This document shows, one piece after another, positions 35,836-47,784 of a DNA stretch of 64,000 nucleotides; position 1 is the stretch's first letter; every line of letters starts with the position of its first letter. The notes beneath the pieces were generated by a model. That model ran no database searches. It saw nothing but the letters and a program-made list of their open reading frames with translations, and was not told where the DNA came from. Source of the DNA: Coenobita brevimanus (taxonomy: Eukaryota > Arthropoda > Malacostraca > Decapoda > Coenobitidae); assembly GCA_032717465.1 (NCBI GenBank), contig CM064671.1:57725894-57789893 (forward strand), given 5' to 3'. The translations under genes and the position numbers were made by a program.

Positions 35836-38487
35836 CTCTACATTCTGGCTTCAGCTTTCCTGTCATTCTCTGACTAAATATATCTGCACTGTTTACTTAT
35901 CTCCTAATTCTACTACCAAAAATTCATCAACTGTCATACTTCTACAATGGAACACATTTTATCCACATTTCTCCTTTCTCTGAAATCTCCATTCTAGGAG
36001 ATTTTAATGTTCACCACCACCTTTGGCACTCCTCTCCTTTCACTGATCCACCTGTTGAACAAGCCTTCATCTTTTCTATCCTTAATGACCTAAAGCAACT
36101 TGTACAGCATCCTACCCGTATCCCTGACTGCCTTCCAACATACTTGACCTCTTCCTTACAACTAATCCTTCTGCTTACACTGTTAATCTTTTCTCTCCGT
36201 TGGATTCCTCCGATCATAACCTTGTTACTTTAACCTGTCCTATCGCTCCAGTACTGCCTGTGGACCCTCCAAAGAAGCGTCTTCTGTGGCACTTTGGAGC
36301 TGCTGATTGGGAGGCCCTCAGGCGGTACTTCTCGATTTTCCTTGGAATGATTATTGCTTCCATGGCTGGGAGCCATCTGAGTGTGCCTTGCTGATAACGG
36401 AGGTTATTCTCTCAGGCATGGAAGCATACATTCCTTTCCCTTATCCTCTGACTAATGCAAGAAAGCCTTGGTTTAATCACGCTTGTTCTAATGCTGTCCG
36501 GAACAAGGAGAGAACCTATAAAAGGTACTGGAGCCAACCAACCCCTGAATCACATCTTTTTTTATGTTTCTGCCCGGATTTGTGCTAAATATTTTCTTTG
36601 CTCTGCTAAATATAATTTCATCCTTACTAAATGCTCTCAACTCTCCAACTCGAATTCTTCCCGCTCCTTCTGGCGCCTTGCCAAAAACCTGTCTGACAAA
36701 TTTGCCTCATCGTCCTTCCCTCCTCTTTTCTACTCTGATAGCTCTGTAGCTATTTCTTCTACTGATAAAGCAGATCCGTTTGCTCAGACTTTCTCCTCCA
36801 ATTCCACCTTAGTCGATTCCGGTGCTGTTCCTCCCTGACTTTCCCCTTGTGACTTCCTCATGGCTGACATTAAAATTTCTTCAGCTGATGTATTTTCTGC
36901 CATCACTGGCCTCAATACTAACAAGGCATATGGGCCTCATTGTGTCCCTCCTCTTGTCCTCAAGTACTGTGCTTCTGTGCTCACACCCTGCCCAGGTAAA
37001 CTTTTTTGCCTTTGTCTTTCTACTTGTACCTTTCCTTCTTGCTGGAAGCTTGCTCTTATTCAGCCGGTCCCAAAAACGGGTGACCATTCCCTACCCTCTA
37101 ACTCTCATCCAATTGTTTTAACATCCTGTGTTTCAAAACTTTTTGAGTCCATTCTTAATCGGAAAATTTTAAAGCATCTTTCCTATTACAACCTTCTTTC
37201 TGATCGTCAGTATGGGTTCCATCAGGGACGCTCCACTTGCAATCTTCTCACCTACCTTTCAGATTCCTTGTCATCCTCCTTTCTGGGCTTTGGTGAAAGC
37301 TTTGCAATTGCATTTGACATCTCAAAAGCTTTCAATCGATTGTGGGATAAATCTTTAATTTCTAAACTGTCCTCTTACGGTTTCCATCCTTCAATCTGTG
37401 CCTTCATCTATAGCTTCCTTTCTATAGCTGTTGTTGAAGACGGCCATCGTTCTTCTCCTAGATCTATCAACAGTGGTGTTCCTCAGGGCTCTGTCCTATC
37501 ACCAACACTCTTCCTTTTCTTCATCAATGATCTTCTAAGCTGTACATCTAACTCTATCCACTCGTACACTGATGATGCCACCCTTCACTTTTCCATTCGG
37601 TTCTCGCAACGTCCATCTCAGCAGTTACTTCAACAAACAAGGGAAGAGGCTATGGCATACCTAATGTCTGACTTGGCTCATATCTCTGACTAGGGTAAAA
37701 ATAATCTTCTTTATAATGCATCAAAGACTCAGTTTTTACACCCATCAACCCTTCAAAATCTTCCACAGGAGTACCCACTAATGTTTAGTAATATCCTGCT
37801 CAATCCTGCATCATCCTTGAACATGCTTGGGGTTCCGTTCACACGGGACTTATCTTGGAAAGATCATATTGCATCTCTTGTAAAATCTGCTTCCAAGAGA
37901 TTGGGTGTGCTAAGCCAACTTCGTGCCTTCTTTACTCCTGCACACTTGTTGACTTTATATACAGGTTTTATTCGCCCCTGTTTAGAGTACAACTCTCATG
38001 TGTGGAGAGGCTCCCCACATACAACTCTTCTCAATAGGGTGGAGTCAAAGGCTATTCATCTCATCAACGCTCCTCCTAATACTGGCTACCTTCAGCCTTT
38101 GTCTCTTTGCCGCACTGTTACCTCTGTATCTCTCTTCTGTCGTTACTTCCATGGTCACTGCTCCTCTGAACTGTCTGCTTGCATCCCTCCACCTCTGCGA
38201 CCCATCTAGCAACAACTCTTATCCCTTTTCTGTCCAACTCTCTAATGCAAGAGTTAACCGTTACTCTCAGTCCTTCATTTATGCAACAGGTCAACTCTGG
38301 AACTGCCTCCCTCTGTCTGTATTTCCTACTTCCTATGATCTCTAGTCTTTCAAATGCAGTGTGTCCAGGCATCTCAAAATGAATGGATATTGAATTTGGC
38401 TCTCTTTTGTATTGTTTTTTTGTTTCTTTCTTCGAAGGAACGTTAATGCGGGCTCTGCCTTTGGTTCCTTCTTCTTTGCATTAAAAA
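35836..38487 (+). pseudogene. Jockey-type LINE inserted in gag
   Basis: A 5'-truncated plus-strand LINE. Endonuclease remnants: EISILGDFNVHHHLWHSSPF (about 35985) and LDSSDHNLVTL (36200). The linker region contains LITEVILSGMEAYIPF. The RT (36860-37693) has GVPQGSVLSPTLFLFFINDL and IHSYTDDATLHFS, where the catalytic box reads YTDD instead of YADD. The C-terminal part (37781-38340) has LNMLGVPFTRDLSWKDHIA and FIRPCLEYNSHVWRGSPH. No RNase H domain, which fits the Jockey clade. A stop at 37690 splits RT from its C-terminus. It ends in an A-rich tail near 38487; no clear target duplication was found. Confidence 0.85.
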
Positions 38488-39170
38488 TAAAAAGTACTGG
38501 AGCACAGATATGGAACCATGTAACAGATGAAGGTTTACAGAGCAAGATTCTGGAGCCGTGTACAGGTTCGGAGAGAATCCCTACAGCAGCTTGCTCATGA
38601 CCTTGAGAGTATGGCATTCAAGGCATACCCTGGATCAGCACCTGACCTGTCGGCTACTCTACTGAGGGACCAGTTCATCGATGCTCTTGACAGTGCAGAG
38701 TTGAAAGTGCAAGTGAAGCAGGCACAACCCAGAAGCATGCAAAAAGCACTAGCCAGGGTTCTAGAATTTGAGTCCTACATCAGGTCCAGTACATCCACCT
38801 TTCAGGCAGGTCGTTCTGCAGGATTTAAGGCACGAAAGGGGCAGGTATGTGAAAAGGAAAAAAACTTGAGGGAAATTGCTGGTATTGTGAAAAGCCAGGA
38901 CACAGAAAAGAGGACTGCTACAGGTGAAAGAGGGAACAAACTGGTGAAGGTTGCTGGTTCTGCAGTAAGCTGGGACACAGGAAGGAGGACTGTCACAAAT
39001 GGAAGAAGAAGCAAGAACAGAGCAGTGCAATGAAATCTTCCGTTGTAGCAAAAGCATGTTGGACATATAGTGAGGTGGGACACTTCAGTTCTGAGTGTCT
39101 GAAGATGAAAAAGGATGATATGAAGAAGACTGCAGAAGACCAGAAAGAAGTGGAAAAGTAGCGGAGGCTG
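38488..39170 (+). pseudogene. Gypsy gag, C-terminal part with zinc knuckles
   Basis: Capsid end VYRARFWSRVQVRRESLQQL and LLRDQFIDALDSAELKVQVK, then three knuckles: CWYCEKPGHRKEDC (~38880), CWFCSKLGHRKEDC (~38945) and a degraded CWTYSEVGHFSSEC (~39055), in which the second cysteine is lost. Frame changes occur between them. It continues the gag cut at 35835. Confidence 0.83.
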
Positions 39171-41160
39171 GTGTGAAAGGGCAACCACCAGCCAGCTTTT
39201 CTCAAATAGCCCCACCGGTGAAGAAATGCAGGAGAACCTTCATGAATAGTGTGCGAGAAGATGGAAGAACAGATGGCAAGGAGTGCAGTAGGAATGGGAA
39301 TCATGGCAAGAAATGCCACCATACTGTTGTGACAGGGCCAGCATCAGATGCAGAAGACCTGAAGAAGGTGCAGATGGAGGATGCAGATTTACAACCAGTG
39401 CTAGAGTGGCTGCGACCATCTTGGGAAGAAGTTTCCAGCTTAAGCCCTGCAGGGGAGGCGGTGGCTCAATCGGTAGAGAGTTGGCCTGCAGTCCTGACGG
39501 ACCCGGGTTCAAATCCCGCTGAGGCAGGGAACAGTTTAAGGATTTGAATTTCATAAAATCAGACTTTACTGATCTACCAGAAGACCCGCCGACATGTCGT
39601 AAAAATACCCTCGCTAATACCAATACATCAGTCCTATATGAGACAGCCCTAGCATGTATTCAGTATGGACGATGGGTGTTAGCGCCGAATTGGTGACATG
39701 TAGAGGTGTGCAGTACGTAGGAGGACTACTGGGCCTTGAAATCAGGCTGTGAAGCCTATGCCCAGAGTCGGTCACATAAAGAAAAAAAAAAATCAAGAGC
39801 TACTGGAGTCAATGGGACCTTCTTCATTTGAAGAATGGATTACCGGAGTGTCAGTGGGAGACACCCGATGGTCTCAGCAAGTATTGACAACTGGTGGTAC
39901 AGAAGAAGATGAGGTCCGAGGTCTTGGATGAATCCCATAACCAGATCACTAGTGGGCACCTGGGAGTGAAGAAAACTCTAAGCCGGCTGCAACAGAGATT
40001 CTACTGGATTAGCATGCAGCAGGATGTTGAAGAATGGTGTCGGGCCTGCGATGTATGCTGTGCCAAGAAGGGACCCAAGAAACGTGGTTGCGCCCTTCTC
40101 CAGCTGACCCAAGCGGGTGCACTGACGGAAAGAGTCACGGTGGACATTGCTGGACCTCTGCCATTCTCAAAAAGAGGAAACCAGTATGTATGTGTTGTCA
40201 TGGACTACTTCACAAAGTGGCCAGAAGCCTATGCCATCCCTGATCAAGAAGCTGCATCTGTTGCTCAGGCTTTGGTTGGTTCTTCTATCATTTTGGGAAG
40301 CCACAAGAGCTACATTCAGACCAGGGTAGAAACTTCGAGTCTGCTGTGTTCTGTGAGTGCTGAAAGTTACTGGGGATCAAGAAGACCAGGACGACCCCAT
40401 TAAGGCCACAGTCAGATGGGATTGTGGAGAAATAATTCAACTGGACCCTGGGACAAGAACTGGCCAAGTACTGCGTAAAGGGACAGATGGAATGGGACCA
40501 GAAAATACCTGCGCTGCTGATGGCATATCAGTCTGCATCTCGTGAGTCTACCGTCTATACCTCTGCAAAACTGATGATGGGCCATGAGTTACACTTACCT
40601 GTTGATTTGTTTATGGGAAGACCACCTGGGGAAGAGCTGCCTACAGACACTTCCATCTATGCAAAGCCCCTTCAGAAAAGACTGGCTGAGGTACATGAAG
40701 TGCGTGAAGCTCTAAAGTTCAGAAGGTATGAAGTGCAAGTATGATGCCAAGGCAAGTGAGGTGAGCTTCAAGGATGGTGATCAAGTTTGGTTATACAATC
40801 CTCAGCGAAAGAAAGGACAATCACTGAAGCTGCAGAGCCCCGTAGGACGGACCTTACACTGTGTTGGACCGCCTATCAAACATTAAGTATCGGTCTCAGG
40901 GAGGCAGGAAGTCTCACCCAAAGGTGGTACGTGTGAATCGTTTGTGGCAGTACCATGGCCGAGGAAGTACATGTGGGACGTCTCCGAGGAATTGTGCTCT
41001 CCTGCAGCTGAAGATGTTGAGGAGGACCATGGAGCTGAAGTGCAAGAGGATGGTGATGGTTTCCCAAGGGAAGAAGTGAATCAGGAAGAGGACCAAGACC
41101 TTCCAGGAGGAGTGAACCGTGTGGAGGAGCAAGGACGTCGTCGGAAGTGGCACAGAGAAG
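39171..41160 (+). pseudogene. Gypsy integrase, broken, with upstream pol missing
   Basis: After gag the sequence passes to DLKKVQMEDADLQPVLEWL (~39360), normally found between RNase H and integrase; nothing of protease, RT or RNase H remains. Integrase zinc finger: SHNQITSGHLGVKKTLSRL, then CRACDVC (~39930-40060). DDE core: VTVDIAGPLPFSKRGNQYV (~40135), HSDQGRNFES (~40312) and QSDGIVEK (~40412), so all three acidic residues can still be read across frame changes. The C-terminal part reads SEVSFKDGDQVWLYNPQRKK (~40760). The element is dead for self-mobilisation. Confidence 0.8.
39452..39792 (+). mobile_element. tRNA-derived SINE
   Basis: A ~340-bp insertion in the gypsy pol remnant with an internal RNA polymerase III promoter: box A TGGCTCAATCGG (39462-39473) and box B GGTTCAAATCC (39506-39516). 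It ends in an 11-A run at 39782-39792. The coding flanks resume with KSYWSQWDLLHLKNGLPE, so the insertion is clean. The unrelated body is ~260 bp. I found no clear target duplication and no second copy here. It is not a functional tRNA gene. Confidence 0.8.
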
Positions 41161-41277
41161 ACCTGATTGGTTGAAGGATTGGTTTGTGTATAGTTAGATG
41201 TTTCATTAGGATTAAGGTTTATGTGTGTATATACTTTGTAGTTTTGTCGGGACGACAAAGAACTATGGAAGGGGTAG

Positions 41278-42063
41278 TGCTAAGAAGGAAGATTTGCCAG
41301 TTAGGTAGCCGAGATTTTTCTTGGCGTTTCCAGTACCATAGGTTTCGGGAGTTGGCAGTTTGCCTGCTATTTCTAAGCGTAGTTGTTTCTTAAGTCATGC
41401 ATTCATTTTTATGTTCTTTTTCTCAATAATGTGTTATTTATGTGATTATTAAATTATGCAATTCAGTTTAAGTTTGTATGCTAAATAATTTACAGTGTTA
41501 TGTAATGTACGAAAATTCTTGCATGTTTTGTTTGTCTCCGAGTTGGTAACTGTGCTCTCTCTTTCTGGAATACACCATAACTGTTGTTGTCGTTGAATGT
41601 AGATCATTCTCGAACAATGCAACCTTATGTAAGGATGGGGAAGAGACTAGTTCAAGTTCAGTCAGTTTTCAGTTCAGTTTGAGTGTAGTGCAGTGTCAGT
41701 GCAGTGAAGTTTGTATATTTTCGGTACTTGTGAGAACAGTGAAGGGTTACTGAAGATTGTTTATCACTGGTACTTGTGAAAACTGTGAAATGTTGTCAAG
41801 CATTAAGTGCAATTGCAGTTAGTAAAGTTTGTATAGGTCCAGTGCTTGTGAGAATAGTGAAGTAAAGTTGAAAAAGCATATAATTGTAATTATTTGGAAA
41901 ATAATGACAGTGAACTTCAGAAGTGAGTGTGTTTTTACAACGTCTCAGCTGATCTTGTGTACTGTACACCTAGAGGCCGACCATAGGAAGAACAACTCAC
42001 TGGGCAGCGTCCTTCCTGTACTGAACTACTACTGTTGGAGCCTGTGGCAGTGTGAGACTGGGC
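41278..42063 (+). repeat. Right gypsy LTR
   Basis: Starts TGCTAAGAAGG directly after the polypurine tract; homologous to 34117-34765 and to the solo LTR at 54123-61329. TATA-like CTTATGTAAGG at 41624. The end near 42063 is less certain because it runs through CAATCAATCAATAAATC into an (AT)n array. Confidence 0.8.
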
Positions 42064-42080
42064 ACAATCAATCAATAAAT

Positions 42081-42082
<2 letters not shown>

Positions 42083-42153
<71 letters not shown>
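42083..42153. repeat. (AT)n array after the gypsy LTR
   Basis: About 35 AT units, followed by a short A run. Confidence 0.97.
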
Positions 42154-42155
<2 letters not shown>

Positions 42156-43537
42156 CAAAAAAAAAAAAAAAGAGTTTGAATGTCTAATATTTAGAAAAGC
42201 ACTAATTTAAAAAATAAATGTTTACAACGAAAAAATGTGGCTCGAAGTGTTGACCTAAATTATATTATCCTGTATCAGCATGTAAAGGTATATCTTAATA
42301 TATTTAGCGTTGAAACGTTACATTCAACTTTGTAGGTATCCGTCGTACTCAAAGTGGTTTCCTTATAACTTCAGTAAGAGAGAAATAGAGGAAAATAATT
42401 TAGCTAATACATAAGAACATGAAGTGCATATCATTAATATTTATCTCTAAGTTAGTCACGTATTGCTTGTATCTTGACTGTACCTTAACCTTCTTGCTTT
42501 GACACTCCCGCATCACAGAAAGATGTATTGTTAGCCTCGACCATATTGTCATCCGCAGAAATAGCTGAAGAATGCAAAGGAGGTAGATGTTAAAGAGGAA
42601 TATCCAGAAATAATGGAATATATTGAGATGTTTTCTGTAAATTTCTTTTTTGTTGGTAAAAAAGCTGTACCAGTGAATGGAGAGAAGCTGTGAATGTGCC
42701 AGTGTGCAAAAGGACTGAAATTACTTTAAAAATTATATTGGGCTCTGTCGTATCGTGCGTGTGTTGTAAGTAAAGCATGAAAGAAGAGTGACTGAGAAGG
42801 AACTACACGTTTCAGAAACAGGTGAATGACAGTGCCACTTATTTGTCTTTTCCGGAGGGCGAAATGTAGATCTGATATTTGCATTAAGGAAACCGAGTGA
42901 ATAGGCTCTTGAAAAGGCTTTCGAGCAGGGTATCAACAGATAAACAGACAGCAACTATGGAAGATTTAATATGTGTATATACTTAACGTACAGATTTTCT
43001 GTAAAGACAATGTAGACAATGTAAAATTTTAAAGGGTACGATTAATTGACAAAGTCACAACCACTGTAGGTGTGAGACAACAGACTGTTGTATTCCGATT
43101 GCCATTATAACAAATGTATGGTTAGGTCTCTCAGAGGTTAAAGCAAGAATTAGAGAAAGTGTAGTAAGTGATGGTAACGAATGATATTTCTGATATAATG
43201 GAACGTACGAACAATATCTTTTGCAGAGTATAAAAGAAATCTACCAGTGTTTGTGAGTGAAAAAGCTTCTGATATACAGTAAAATGTATATAAATAGCAG
43301 ATGTCAGGATAGGATGTATATAGAAACTGAGAAATGCATGCAATAAAGGAAGAGCTGAAATACCATGATGTAATAAACAAATAACGAAAAGTACATAAAT
43401 GCAAAGAAGAATCGCTCCTGGTTCTTGGAAGACCAGATACAATGCGGAGACCAAAGGCATCTAGAAGACTGTATGGGTACGTAATACCATGGATGTAAAA
43501 AGTTGCAGCTGCATAGCAGATAAAAGTCCACACCTGG

Positions 43538-43575
<38 letters not shown>

Positions 43576-44220
43576 GGGAACAGTGGGACTAGACCTAAAT
43601 AGGTACACTAAGAAGATAATCTGAGTAAAGGTTCAGCTTGTATGGTCACATAGAGTACTAGGGTGGTGAGAAGCCTAATCATGAGTAAGTCTAAACTTAC
43701 GAGGCTGTGTAAAAGATCAATGTTGTGGAATCCATTTACAAATTTTTATTGAAGAATGAAAACTATTACCTACAAGGAAGCAGAGAGAGGTGATTGGTAT
43801 TATAAGTGAACATGTAAGACCATACTGTACAGCACTATACGTGCCAAAAAATTGCACCCTTTCCTTACCTTGTAGGTAAATAGGATGGTTCTATTACACA
43901 CGAGTTGCAAAAGCGACTTAATCGGTTGTAACACTTTTGTGTTGACGGTCTAATTTGTTGGGTAGACCCATGAAATTTGAAGGCATTTATATCGAGTCAG
44001 TGATATGGTGAATTTTCATCAGCCAGTGTTGTGATAGCTGTCCAGCTTCTCACTTTTTTCATATACAGGATAACATAAGCCCAGTAATGACACTGAGAAA
44101 AGGGTAACCACCACTGAGTTCAGTTATAATAATCTAAATACTAAAGTCAAACTGTGTATGTGTCTGTGCATTTGTTTCATTCTTTCACGGTGACGGCAAC
44201 TGATAACGACTTAATGCATT
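42154..44220. other. Intron sequence, no gene recognised
   Basis: AT-rich, no coding domain on either strand. Contains a (GA)n microsatellite at about 43541-43572. Confidence 0.5.
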
Positions 44221-44325
44221 TTGCATTAGGACTGGGTGAGTCCTGGGAGTGTCAGAGAAATACTAAAAACAAAATCGTGATCTCGCTGGTGGCGACGGCG
44301 CAAAATTGTCGGCAGTTTTGACGCG
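44221..44325 (+). repeat. Direct repeat left of Tc1
   Basis: About 105 bp beginning TTGCATTAGGACTGGGTGAG and including GACGGCGCAAAA. It recurs at 45640-45752 on the other side of the Tc1 element. Confidence 0.65.
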
Positions 44326-44387
44326 AAAATGTCTGTCAGGAAGTTCGTTAATTTCTTTCACGAGAGCAGTAATAGTTATCGGCCTAC

Positions 44388-45640
44388 ATTCTTGCACAAA
44401 TTAACTGAAACAGATACAAAAAAAAGTTTTACTTTTATTTCACACAGAACTACAATTTAGTTAGACATATTAGTACTTGATATGACCTCCCCTGTTTTTT
44501 AGCAGAATTTGAACACAGTTTGGCACTGAGTCCACTAAGTCTGAACATTTACTGATGATTTTCGGATCCTTGTACTAGACCTGAATCAGTGCCCAAATAA
44601 GCTTCTCCAGTCATACATTACATTCCACAATGGCGACTTTTGCAGATTGACCATAGGTTCTCTATGTAATAGAAATTTAGAAAGTTTCCTGGCCAGTCCA
44701 GTACCTTAAATGCTTCACCTTTTTTGACGTATGGCATGTGCCCAGATCATGTTAAAATATTCCAAATCCACCAGGAAATCACTTTTCCAGCTCTAGAACA
44801 ACATCCCCTTGAAGAACTTCAATGCATTGTTGTGAGCACATCATACCCTCATCTGGTAGCAAGGAGCCAACACTGTAAAAACTGAAACATCCTCAAATCA
44901 TCATTTGTGGGTACTTCATGCTTTGATATAGGTGGCTGTTACGAAGCTTCTCTTCTGGTGACCTCCGAAACGTGTTGACTTTGCTCTCCCTGGACAAAGA
45001 AATAGCTTTCATCACTGGTTATTACTTTATGCCAATTTTCTTTGGTCCTGTTCTCTTTCTTCGGCGTCCATTTGTGGTGTTTTACTCATTGCTCTTCTCA
45101 GCATTTTTTTATGGTTCTCATGGCTTGCCAACCAGCTTCTAGAAGCCGTCTGCAGACAGTAGAAGAACTGACATCTATTCCTTTATCCTTTAAATCTTTG
45201 TTCATTGCATCACTTGTCTTGTATGGGTCTTTCTTACTTTAACAGAGTATATAAATATCATCTTTTGTAGTAATTTTCCTCATATGACCACAATGTCCTT
45301 TGCATTTTAGAGAGTTCCTGTTTCCTACTTTAACTTAACGACATGGCTGACAACTGCGAGGCTATACCCTTGTAGTTCTTTCATGTGTGTTCGTGTAGTG
45401 TAACAGTCTTGCTGCATTTCCTGAAAGTCACATCCATCATGAGCGATGGGTAAGTCAGCTGTTGAAACAAGCACAGTATGATGATGCAATACCGGCTGAT
45501 TTAATAATCACTAACTTCGTCAGACCAGGTTCAGCTGATACTATACTGTTTGGCCTTTTTGCATATGGAATATGATTAGACTGAAATCAGTGGAAATTAC
45601 ATTTTGTTTCGGTTAATTTGCACAAGGGTGTAATACTTTT
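44388..45640 (-). mobile_element. Tc1/mariner element, decayed
   Basis: Inverted ends share TTGnnCAAATTAACyGAAACA: left near 44393-44415, right (minus strand) near 45608-45630. A TA lies beside each end. Between them is a broken minus-strand transposase. Confidence 0.75.
44471..45480 (-). pseudogene. Tc1/mariner transposase, broken
   Basis: The minus strand shows, with stops and frameshifts, the Tc1 catalytic region: TSDESYFFVQGESKVNTFRR (about 44960-45020; the D is the first catalytic residue), RRSPEEKLRNSHLYQSMKYP, GCFSFYSVGSLLPDEGM, a damaged second catalytic segment, and the C-terminus GGHIKY with a stop at about 44470-44490. The helix-turn-helix N-terminus (~45300-45470) is barely recognisable. 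Tc1 transposases cut and paste at TA sites; this one is inactive. Confidence 0.75.
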
Positions 45641-45752
45641 GCATTAGACCTAGGTTAGTCCAGGGAGTGTTTGAAAAAAAGTAAACAATAATTTTGGAAG
45701 ATCGCCCCCCACGGGACGGCGCAAAACTCGGAAATCATGACACACGAAATTA
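45640..45752 (+). repeat. Direct repeat right of Tc1
   Basis: Copy of 44221-44325, beginning TTTGCATTAGACCTAGGTTA and containing GGACGGCGCAAAACTCGG. Followed by an (ATT)n tract at about 45764-45786. Confidence 0.65.
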
Positions 45753-45948
45753 TGCGAAACTATTATTATTATTATTATTATTATTTTGGTTAGAAATGAT
45801 CATCGTGGGCTCAGTAACATTATGGAAACATAGACAATAGTATTTCCAAACATTTTGTGAAGGAAAGGCTATTAATTAGTGGCACAAATTTTTGTGGGCA
45901 TGCACTAGTCTATATTCTAAAAGAAGCTGTGCCTGACTGTGAAAGCAT

Positions 45949-45951
<3 letters not shown>

Positions 45952-46006
<55 letters not shown>
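45952..46006. repeat. (GT)n microsatellite
   Basis: About 27 GT units. Confidence 0.97.
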
Positions 46007-46008
<2 letters not shown>

Positions 46009-46560
46009 CTGCAGATCATCGTGTGGTGGTCCAAGCTTGATGGCCAGGTGGGCTGGTTGGTCAGCGGTTGGGATGGATGGACTGGTAGGTAAGTGCATGG
46101 GTGGGAAAAAAGGTGTTGTGGGTTGGGTGGATAGTTGGGTGGTAGGGTAAGTGGGTGGGCAAGAGGGATGGGAGGTGTGAGCAGACAAAGTGAAATTAGT
46201 ATGCAAAATAGGTGAGGTGGGCATGTAGGGTGGTGCAGGGTTGGTGGGTGAGTGGGTAAGGAAAGTGGATAGGCGAAGAACTGTAGGTGCTGTGGGCAAA
46301 GTGGGAGGGGTTGGAAGGAAGGGTGGTATTGGCAGGTAGGGTTGTGCGGATGGGGTTGGCAGGTAGGGTGGTGTGGGTGGGGCTGCAGGTAGGGTGGTGT
46401 GGGTGGCTGGCCAAGTGGGCTCTAGGGTTAGTTTAGGCACGTGCATTGACTGAGAGTACTTAGTGTTTGCATGGGTTGGCTTTGTGGGTGCGTGAATGGA
46501 CATAGTTGGTAAATGATTAGGCTGGGTGGAAAGCTGGGTTATTTATGTCGGTAATCCCCC
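46007..46560 (+). repeat. Degenerate G-rich minisatellite
   Basis: About 500 bp of irregular GGTGGG, GTAGGGTGG and GGTTGGGTGG words on the plus strand, prone to G-quadruplex formation. Long open frames on the minus strand here are proline/threonine low-complexity artefacts. A C run (46555-46568) and an (AC)n array (46606-46643) follow. Confidence 0.7.
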
Positions 46561-46604
46561 CCCCCCCCCAAAGACAGCAACTATCCCATCCCCAATCCCC
46601 AGAA

Positions 46605-46643
<39 letters not shown>

Positions 46644-46647
<4 letters not shown>

Positions 46648-47667
46648 TGAACTTTCACCAAGGTAAAAATTTTTCTTACAGATTTCAAGAGCTTGACTTT
46701 ACACACCTGAAAATGTATATATCACTGTCATATAGCTAACGATAACCGTAATATCGACCATCAAAGAATGTCAAAAATAAAAATTATTACCCCTCGCATG
46801 TAGAGGGAAGAAAATGCACCAAAATAAACTTTGGTCTTATAGATTTGAAGAACTTGGTTTTACACACCAGAAAAAGTGTATTTCATTCTCATATGTTTAA
46901 TGGTTATTGCACAACCGACTGTCAAGAATACAGAAAGAAAAAGTCACTCCTCACCATAAGTGAGAATGGGACGTCTTCGAGAAATAACGGGGAATAGGGA
47001 GGTGAAAGGAGTGTGGGGGAGTATCAGGGGGGGGGGAAAGGGAGGGAATATGTCTACCACATGCACCCAATACGATCTAGAGGGGGTATGGGGGGTGGTT
47101 TGGGTAAGAGAGGACACAGAGGACAGGATGAGGCAAAGGGAGGTAGAGAGATGGCCTGGAGATGGGGGGCCCCATGCCCGGGGAGGAGTCCGAATCATGC
47201 CTCCCGCCATCTGATCTCCTAGTTTCCACGGGTTATGTACCATTAATGTTATAAAAGAGGTGGGGTTAAAGCTCCCCAATTTATTGTAACCTCGCTACAA
47301 TCGTCTGCCATAGGAGTTTATTGCATATTTTCCGAGGCCCACGATCGTCAGCCATAGGATTTTAGGGTTGTGTGGCTTCCCAAAGGACAAGAATGGGCTA
47401 ACTGCACTGGGGACAAAGTGGGGATGTAGGTGGGTTGAAGGGTCGTCAGGTGAGCATCCTAGATAAGGAATAACTTGTCCACTAAGAAGTAGGTCTATGG
47501 GGTAAAAAGGTCCATGGTCTCTGATTGGAATAGGTCCATGTGGGAAAATAGGTCCAGAATATGTCCTTGGAGGATACGGGCTCAAGTGGAAACATAGGTT
47601 CACTGGGTAAAAAAAAAATCCAGTGGAGGTTAAGGGCCCATGTAGGGATGGTACATACTTGGCATAC
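46644..47667. other. IR intron
   Basis: No exon recognised. A G-rich stretch occurs at 46960-47190. A short word, CGTC(T/A)GCCATAGGA, recurs near 47302 and 47346. Confidence 0.5.
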
Positions 47668-47784
47668 TTGTTTGGGAAGAGATTAGCCGCAGTCCGATGT
47701 AAGCCTTGGGTGAGGGTCCAGAAGGCTACCCGCTCCACTCTGGCACCCTCAGGGCTGTACGGCAGGTGCACGTACATATCACAT
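47668..47784 (-). CDS. IR exon: end of amino-terminal domain
   Basis: A 117-bp minus-strand exon between CTAACCAACAG and GTATGC. It completes a split Arg codon from the exon at 62499-62731 and reads CDMYVHLPYSPEGARVERVA, then FWTLTQGLHRTAANLFPN, then two bases of a split Asn codon completed at 33960. The C-x-x-Y-x-HLPYSPEGARV and W-T-x-x-x-G-L blocks before LFP are characteristic of crustacean IRs. The open frame continues into the intron, but the donor chosen keeps phase with the next exon. Confidence 0.82.

Larger units (their letters stand above)
34117..42063 (+). mobile_element. Ty3/gypsy element, pol-deleted and multiply interrupted
   Basis: Plus-strand element with a truncated left LTR (34117-34765) and a right LTR (41278-~42063). 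Internal parts: gag (35504-35835 and 38488-39170) and integrase (39880-40870). Protease, RT and RNase H are absent, so this is an internal deletion derivative. It was later hit by an RTE family-2 piece, a Jockey LINE and a SINE. A polypurine tract, GGAAGGGGTAG, precedes the right LTR (41267-41277). Confidence 0.82.

Noticed and set aside
39452..39530. tRNA gene
   Set aside because: The A and B boxes are good but the anticodon arm does not pair properly and the sequence continues into a 260-bp body with an A tail; it is a SINE.
45910..46503. 197-codon proline/threonine/histidine-rich frame
   Set aside because: Reverse strand of a GT/G-rich minisatellite and (GT)n array; no codon bias or domain.
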